DNA from: Onchocerca volvulus
Taxonomy: Eukaryota; Nematoda; Chromadorea; Rhabditida; Onchocercidae
Length of the DNA stretch: 64,000 nucleotides
Direction: 5' to 3'
Assembly: GCA_000499405.2 (NCBI GenBank)
Contig: HG738138.1
Span: forward strand, 14,571,208-14,635,207
The notes beneath the pieces are model-generated. The model worked only from the letters and a program-made list of their open reading frames with translations, made no database searches and was not told where the DNA came from. Shown here piece after piece: positions 58,850 to 64,000 of the stretch. The stretch's first letter is position 1. Each line of letters begins with the position of its first letter. The position numbers and the translations under genes were made by a program.

Positions 58850-59245
58850 TCTTTTTTTTCTTTTTTTCACCAGTTTCCGTTGTTTTTGTCCAAGAAAATC
58901 TGGGAAGAATAATTAAAACTATTACTATTATTCGAAGGACTTGGATTTTTAAAAAATCTCTTTCACTCTTTTTCTTCTCGACTTATTGCTTCTCGATTCA
59001 GGAAAATCCGAAAAGAGTAAACAGATAGTATTAATATCTGTTTACTTAAGAAGAAAAGGAATTTTCGAAATCTTTTTCATATTTTTAAATACTTTTTCTT
59101 CTCAACTCATTGCTTTTCAATTTAAGAAAATCCGAGAAGAGCAAGCAGGCATTATTTACGAAAAGTTAAATTTCGAAAAATCTATTTCATATTTTTTTTT
59201 TCTCAACTCATTGCTTCGCAATTTGAGGAAATCCGAGAAGTTGTA
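58850..59245. repeat. Tandem array of three to four units, 105-125 bp
   Basis: TTTTTCTTCTC(G/A)ACT(T/C)ATTG, then CTTYTCRATT, then AGGAAAATCCGARAAGAG occurs at about 58968, 59094 and 59195, with a weak earlier copy near 58850. Between copies are TTTTCGAAATCT and TTTCATATTTTT. Confidence 0.75.
59016..59046. repeat. Perfect inverted repeat, 12-bp arms, 7-nt loop
   Basis: AGTAAACAGATA, GTATTAA, TATCTGTTTACT. It lies between the first and second copies of the surrounding tandem array. Confidence 0.9.
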
Positions 59246-59989
59246 ATCAGATATGACAATGTTTCAAATAACTTGAAAAACAAATTTGCAACGAATAAAT
59301 AAGCAAATATAATTTGCATGACTTATTGATTATTTCATTTCAAGTTTGCTTTCTCAATATTTCTCTTCACTATAAAAGGAAAGAAGATAAAGTTTAGCTA
59401 GTAAATATCGTAGTACTATCGGAAGAGAGTTCATTCGTCCTTTCTTTCATATACTTCTCCATCGTTCTCATTCAAGAAAAAAAAAGAGACAAAGGAGAAA
59501 GAAAAATGAGAGAGTGAACAATTTTATGCCACGACTAAATCACAAGTTTTCTTTTTTTGAATTCATTAGTTCTCATCTTTCCAAGGAATCATCATGAAAT
59601 TGCATTACTCATGAAACATGAGTCTGCATTTTGCCATTGCTTCAGTTATCGTCTTTCATAATTGTATAAATGAGATGGTGGTTTTGCAAAATGTTTGATT
59701 ATATTCCTGCGAAAGCAAAGTTATAATTCAAATTAACGGGGTTCTTATCTCCATAATACTACTAAATTATGCATATTAAATACATTTCATCTGATGCATT
59801 TATCATCTTTTTACTATAGATATATTTGTTTTCTTTCTTTGTGATAATTTATGTTCACAATAATAATGATAACTTTTCCGAATAATGATGATAAGAGAGC
59901 AATAATAATAATATTAATAGTAACACTGATGATAGCAATTGCCGGTAAAACCGAGATTTTTAATATCATAAATAGGATGGAATAATCGA

Positions 59990-60350
59990 AGTGTACGTAC
60001 AGTAGAAATTAGTAGCATTTCACAGGAAATGAATCGTTCGTCCACTCTTATTCTTTGATCTGACAAAAGCCTTTGATCGTTCGTCTTCCGACTGTCAAGC
60101 TCAAAGTTTCCCAGTAGTTGCTCGGCAGTTGACCGACCCAACGGTCATTCGACTCGCTCGACGGTCAGTGATATCCAGCTCAGTCCAAATTACCTGAGTT
60201 CAGCCAATCTCTGCGCGAACCAGACGATCAACTGCAATCGTGACATCACCTGACTTTATTCTGTCCTATAAAGTAGACGAAGAATCAGTCCTCCGTCAGC
60301 TTTTCTCACCCACATTCGTCGCTGTTACAACAGAAGGAAAGACTTTCCCA
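59990..60350 (+). promoter_or_regulatory. GC-richer island with core-promoter-like elements
   Basis: This stretch is visibly richer in G and C than its surroundings and has few homopolymers. It contains short inverted repeats (GACCG/CGGTC near 60131-60145, CGACGGTCAG near 60160). It also has a CRE-like TGACATCA at 60241-60248, TATAAAG at 60267-60273, and an initiator-like TCAG whose A (60298) lies 31 nt after the start of the TATA box. No gene was found downstream to the window end, so the function is inferred only. Confidence 0.4.
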
Positions 60351-60859
60351 ACAAAATTCAGTTAATAACTATAATGAGAAAAGTTTGCTAAAGTCAAAAA
60401 AAAATAACAAGTAGATGATCAGCATAAGACATAAAATAGTGATTCAAATTTAAAAAAGAAAAAATTAATATTTGCAAAATGTTCATTTTAACTCTGATTA
60501 ATTTTATCATTATAAAGTAATACACTAAAATTAAAAAAAAAAAAAATGAGTTTAAAAGTTAAATTGTCAAAGTGGTTTTATACATTTCCGACAAAGCAAA
60601 GAAAAAAATAATGACAATATGATGTAAAAATTCCATAACTGGAAATATTATCCGGAAAATAATTATTGGTTAGTTTAAGTGTATTTTGAATTTTTCAGCT
60701 GATTATATACAATTTGTTGTTAAACATATTTGAACAAAATTCAGAATGATTATAATTACTTATTGACAACCGGATATTATTATAATATAGCCTTATCCGG
60801 TGGCAATTCACATTTATCATATACCTGTATAAATATTTAAACTCAAAATTTTCCATATC

Positions 60860-61240
60860 TCCTTTTTTTTGATTTTTAATTATAGTTTTGAATTTTTCCG
60901 ATAATTAAAATTTCAATTTAAAAAATTGCTGGTAAAATGTTATGATAATTTATATATTATTGATAAAATACATGCATTTTTTGCTTTTTGATATCTTGCA
61001 AATAATTAGCTTAAATTATCAGTTAGCAATGCATAATTTGCCATATGTCATTTTCTCAGTTTAGATTACAGCTTTAAATTATTCTAACAATTAAAATTAC
61101 AGTTAAAAATATTGTTATTGAAATTCTTTTATATTTTGCATATTGCGAATAAAATCTATGCATTTTGCTCTTTAAGACTTCTGTATTTCGCAAATAATTA
61201 GCCAAAATTATTAGTTTCGTAATAAATTTCAGCTAATGAT
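60860..61240. repeat. Diverged tandem duplication, period about 190 bp
   Basis: CAATTAAAATT, TTAAAAA, AAAATACATGCATTTT, GCAAATAATTAGC and TTATYAGTT occur in the same order at 60890-61030 and 61085-61230. Confidence 0.7.
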
Positions 61241-64000
61241 CGATTTTTTGCATTTCCTAATTGTAAAGTGATAAATGCATATCGAACACAATCATATATC
61301 AAACCAACTAAAGTTATTTATTTATTCAATTTGACAGTTGCTAAGTCATTCAGTTTAATTTATCGTTTAGTGAGGATGTTTACTGATAGAAAATTTTTCA
61401 TTTAATTTTTTCCAGTTCCGAACTATCCCCCCTTTTATTATTAAAATAGCGCTAATAAATTAAAAGAAATTTTTTTTTTTTTTAATTTAAACAAGGAAAG
61501 AAAAGCAAAAGTTAATAATTTAACATAACAACTGGGAAAATGAACAAATTTTTAGTGGCCAATAATTCAAACAAATAGTGTCGGATTAAGTTAATAATTA
61601 ATTATCAAAATTTATCCTTTTTAATTTTTTATTTTTTCAATGACAACAGAAGCATAAGGTATTACAAATACAGAACAATTTGGGAAAAATAAAAAGAACT
61701 TTGAATTGAAATAGTTAGTCAAATATTTTGTACTTTGGTATATTATTGGTTTCTAATTAACTATTTAGTTAATTTTTTTTCATTAAATTGGTTGAAAGGT
61801 TGGAAATAAGCATTAATGATAATAGGCTTGTAATTTGGAAATAAATTGGTAGTAAAGTTTACTTTTAAGAAAGTAGAAAAATGCAAAATCTTAGGATGGA
61901 AGCAATGAATATATATGAACATATATAGTTACGAGAAAAAAAAGTCCAGAGAAATTCGAGTAGCAAAAAAGAAAAACTGAAGTTAAAGAAAGTGTTAATT
62001 ATTAATAATTTCTTTTAACTATGCGATCCGAATATTTAGCTGGTGTTGTAAAATAATTGAGTCGAATTTAATTTTCTTTCTTATTACGTGCAAAAATCAT
62101 TGTTTAATTTTTTAATATTTGATAAATTCATTTTCTTATTATTCTAAACTTTTTCAAAACAGAATAATAAAAAAACCGACAAATTATAAATTATCAAAAC
62201 AGAAATGAACTGTTTCACTTATCTTATCTTTCTTCTATTAATTGATTTATTCATAATCTTTTATTATGGAATTTCATTTCTTCTTATCATATTTTATCAA
62301 AAAGATTTCCTATTATCAATTTTTTAATATTAATAATTGTCAATGAATGAGACATTTATTTAAAGTATTTCTTCTTTTTTGTCGTATCCACTTTATTGTT
62401 AATACATTCTGTCCCATTTCCGTTTTTACAAATATGAGCATGAAAGATTAACATTTATAAGTATTCTTCAATATCCATTTTTTTTCTCCTCTTTTCTATT
62501 CTTTCTTCAAAAAATATAACATACGAAAAAGACACGGGAAATAAAATAAAATTATGAAGTAGAAAAACACAAAGATGAAAAAAATGAAGAACCATATAGA
62601 AATGAAGAAGTACCATATTTAGAATAAAGAAAAGTACCATGAATATAATAAAAATGACATGCATTATTTGAATAAGGATGAATCGCATTTTTAAAAAATA
62701 ATAAGCGTTTCATAAAATTGCTTTGCCAAAATTCATGAAGTAAATAAAGCGGAAATTTATTTAACAAGCAGCTAAAAAACTGGACAATGCAAAAAAGAAA
62801 AATCACAATATTAAAATTACAATATGTTGGAAAAGAATAAAATGTCAAAAAAAAGAGTTTTTTTTAAAATGAATGATGATTGATTGATTGATGGAGGAAA
62901 AAAAAAAGTAAAAGTGAATGAGTAGAATTTCTTCTTTTCAATAAATTATCAAAAAAAAGTGGAAAAACGAAGTAAAATGTAAAAATTAGTTAAAAAGAAA
63001 TTTTTTATAGGAAAAAAGATCAACTGTAAAATTTTTTCGATGAATAATAAGAAATAAAATGAAATATATAAAATTAGCTAGAAAAAACTTTTCTTAAAAA
63101 GAAACATTTCATAGATTGTAATTTAAAAATAATATTGAAAAGTATTGAAAATTCTTAAAGTTTATTTTCTACTTTTAAAATTTGGTTTAAAAAAGTCTTG
63201 CGAAGTTTTTCGATTCATATTTTTGCTATTTTTATCCCGAAATTAGAACAACTATTGATTGATGTGAATATATGAATTCTATCGGTAACTTGTACCGAAT
63301 ATTCTTTTGATTTTTCGAGTATTGTTGAAATATTTTCGAATACCTTCCCAATAACGCAGGTTCCGGTTGCTACTCTGGGCTACTTCCGGTTTATGGTTAT
63401 TAACATATCCATTTTAAATCAGTTCAAATATTTTGATACTATCGAAGTAGATAGTCAATTCTTACAAATATATAATTATCAAATTTTAATGAAAGATGTC
63501 TAATAATTTTATAATATTTTTTCTTTTTGCATTTTAAATTCATTTAACCAAAGAGACGAAAATTTTTTACTAAAATAATTAAAGAACACTTATACTTACT
63601 ATAATTTAAATAGATGCATTTGTCAAAAATTCGACCTCGAAAATATAGCAAAATAATTCTTCTGAATTGCTTTATTATATAATTTTTCAAAAAAAAAATT
63701 TTTTTTTGAAAATATAACAAATTTTTTGGTAATACAGCAAATTTAGAATTAATTATTGAATTTATATAAATTTACTCGCATTATTTATTCCTTCAATTTT
63801 TATGATTTCTAAAATTGAGCATTTTTTATTTTATTTTATAACCTTTAATTAACAAAATTTTTTGCACCGCTTTTCTTTCATTAATTTTTTCTTCCGAAAA
63901 AAAGAGAAATTCCTTCTTGAATCCTTTTAAAATTTTATTTTCAATTAAACTGTAAAATTGTTTCAAAATTAATGAATCCTTTGTTTGCTTTTCTTCCACA

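Larger units (their letters stand above)
57192..64000. other. Upstream/intergenic region without a supported gene
   Basis: 6.8 kb in which I found no exon with family resemblance or good coding character on either strand. It holds tandem repeats (57471-57712, 58850-59245, 60860-61240), hairpins (58597-58642, 59016-59046) and a GC-richer island with a TATA box (59990-60350). It may contain the promoter and 5' UTR exons of the channel gene, or belong to a gene beyond the window. Confidence 0.5.

Noticed and set aside
59914..60141. 75-codon minus-strand frame in the GC-richer island (EQLLGNFELDSRKTND...)
   Set aside because: It has no ATG (opens with TTG just after an in-frame TGA), no recognised family, and balanced composition alone explains its look. 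A 5' UTR exon remains possible.
62455..62848. Overlapping minus-strand frames rich in Phe, Leu and His
   Set aside because: Low-complexity translation of an A/G-rich stretch; no splice or start context.

Overview
The window is AT-rich eukaryotic DNA (I judge roughly 70% AT or more by eye) with many short-to-medium GT..AG introns, poly-T tracts and T-rich splice acceptors lying just upstream of start codons. The protein-coding exons are nematode-like, and a glutamate-gated chloride channel subunit is present. I infer a spirurid or filarial-type nematode. The species cannot be named from the sequence alone. Gene models were built by hand from splice signals, reading-frame continuity and remembered protein families. 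Exon ends are therefore predictions, but phases close in every model given as complete.

Layout. 1-2490, minus: 5' part of an unrecognised single-pass membrane protein, running off the left edge. 5456-6313, minus: RBX1, the RING subunit of cullin ligases. 7669-15235, plus: a run of co-oriented small genes. These are an unrecognised 71-aa protein, two related small single-TM proteins sharing one intron position, NAA20 (catalytic subunit of the NatB N-terminal acetyltransferase) and a DMAC1-like (DUF4536) small membrane protein. 20537-31941, plus: CAND1 in 27 coding exons (1274 aa). 33168-35735, plus: an ABHD12-type serine hydrolase. 37610-43920, plus: FERRY3 (formerly C12orf4). 45468-48464, plus: an unrecognised secreted low-complexity repeat protein. 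49042-57191, minus: a complete 13-exon glutamate-gated chloride channel subunit, convergent with the secreted protein gene. 57192-64000: no coding gene found, but several degenerate tandem repeats, hairpins and a promoter-like GC island.

How genes relate. RBX1 and CAND1 act on the same machine (cullin-RING ligase assembly and substrate-receptor exchange) and lie about 14 kb apart. The genes between 7.7 and 15.2 kb are co-oriented, with gaps of 0.28-0.7 kb between the first four, and each of the later ones has an acceptor-like site just before its ATG. This is compatible with a trans-spliced operon, though that is inference. The ABHD12-like lipase, FERRY3 and the channel are ordinary single-copy neighbours.

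Most notable: a Gly-to-His change in the acetyl-CoA-binding loop of NAA20; four non-YAG splice acceptors needed in FERRY3; a lineage-restricted secreted repeat protein; an isolated purine-rich potential G-quadruplex block beside a 38-bp alternating purine-pyrimidine tract upstream of CAND1; and many short degenerate tandem duplications in intergenic DNA.
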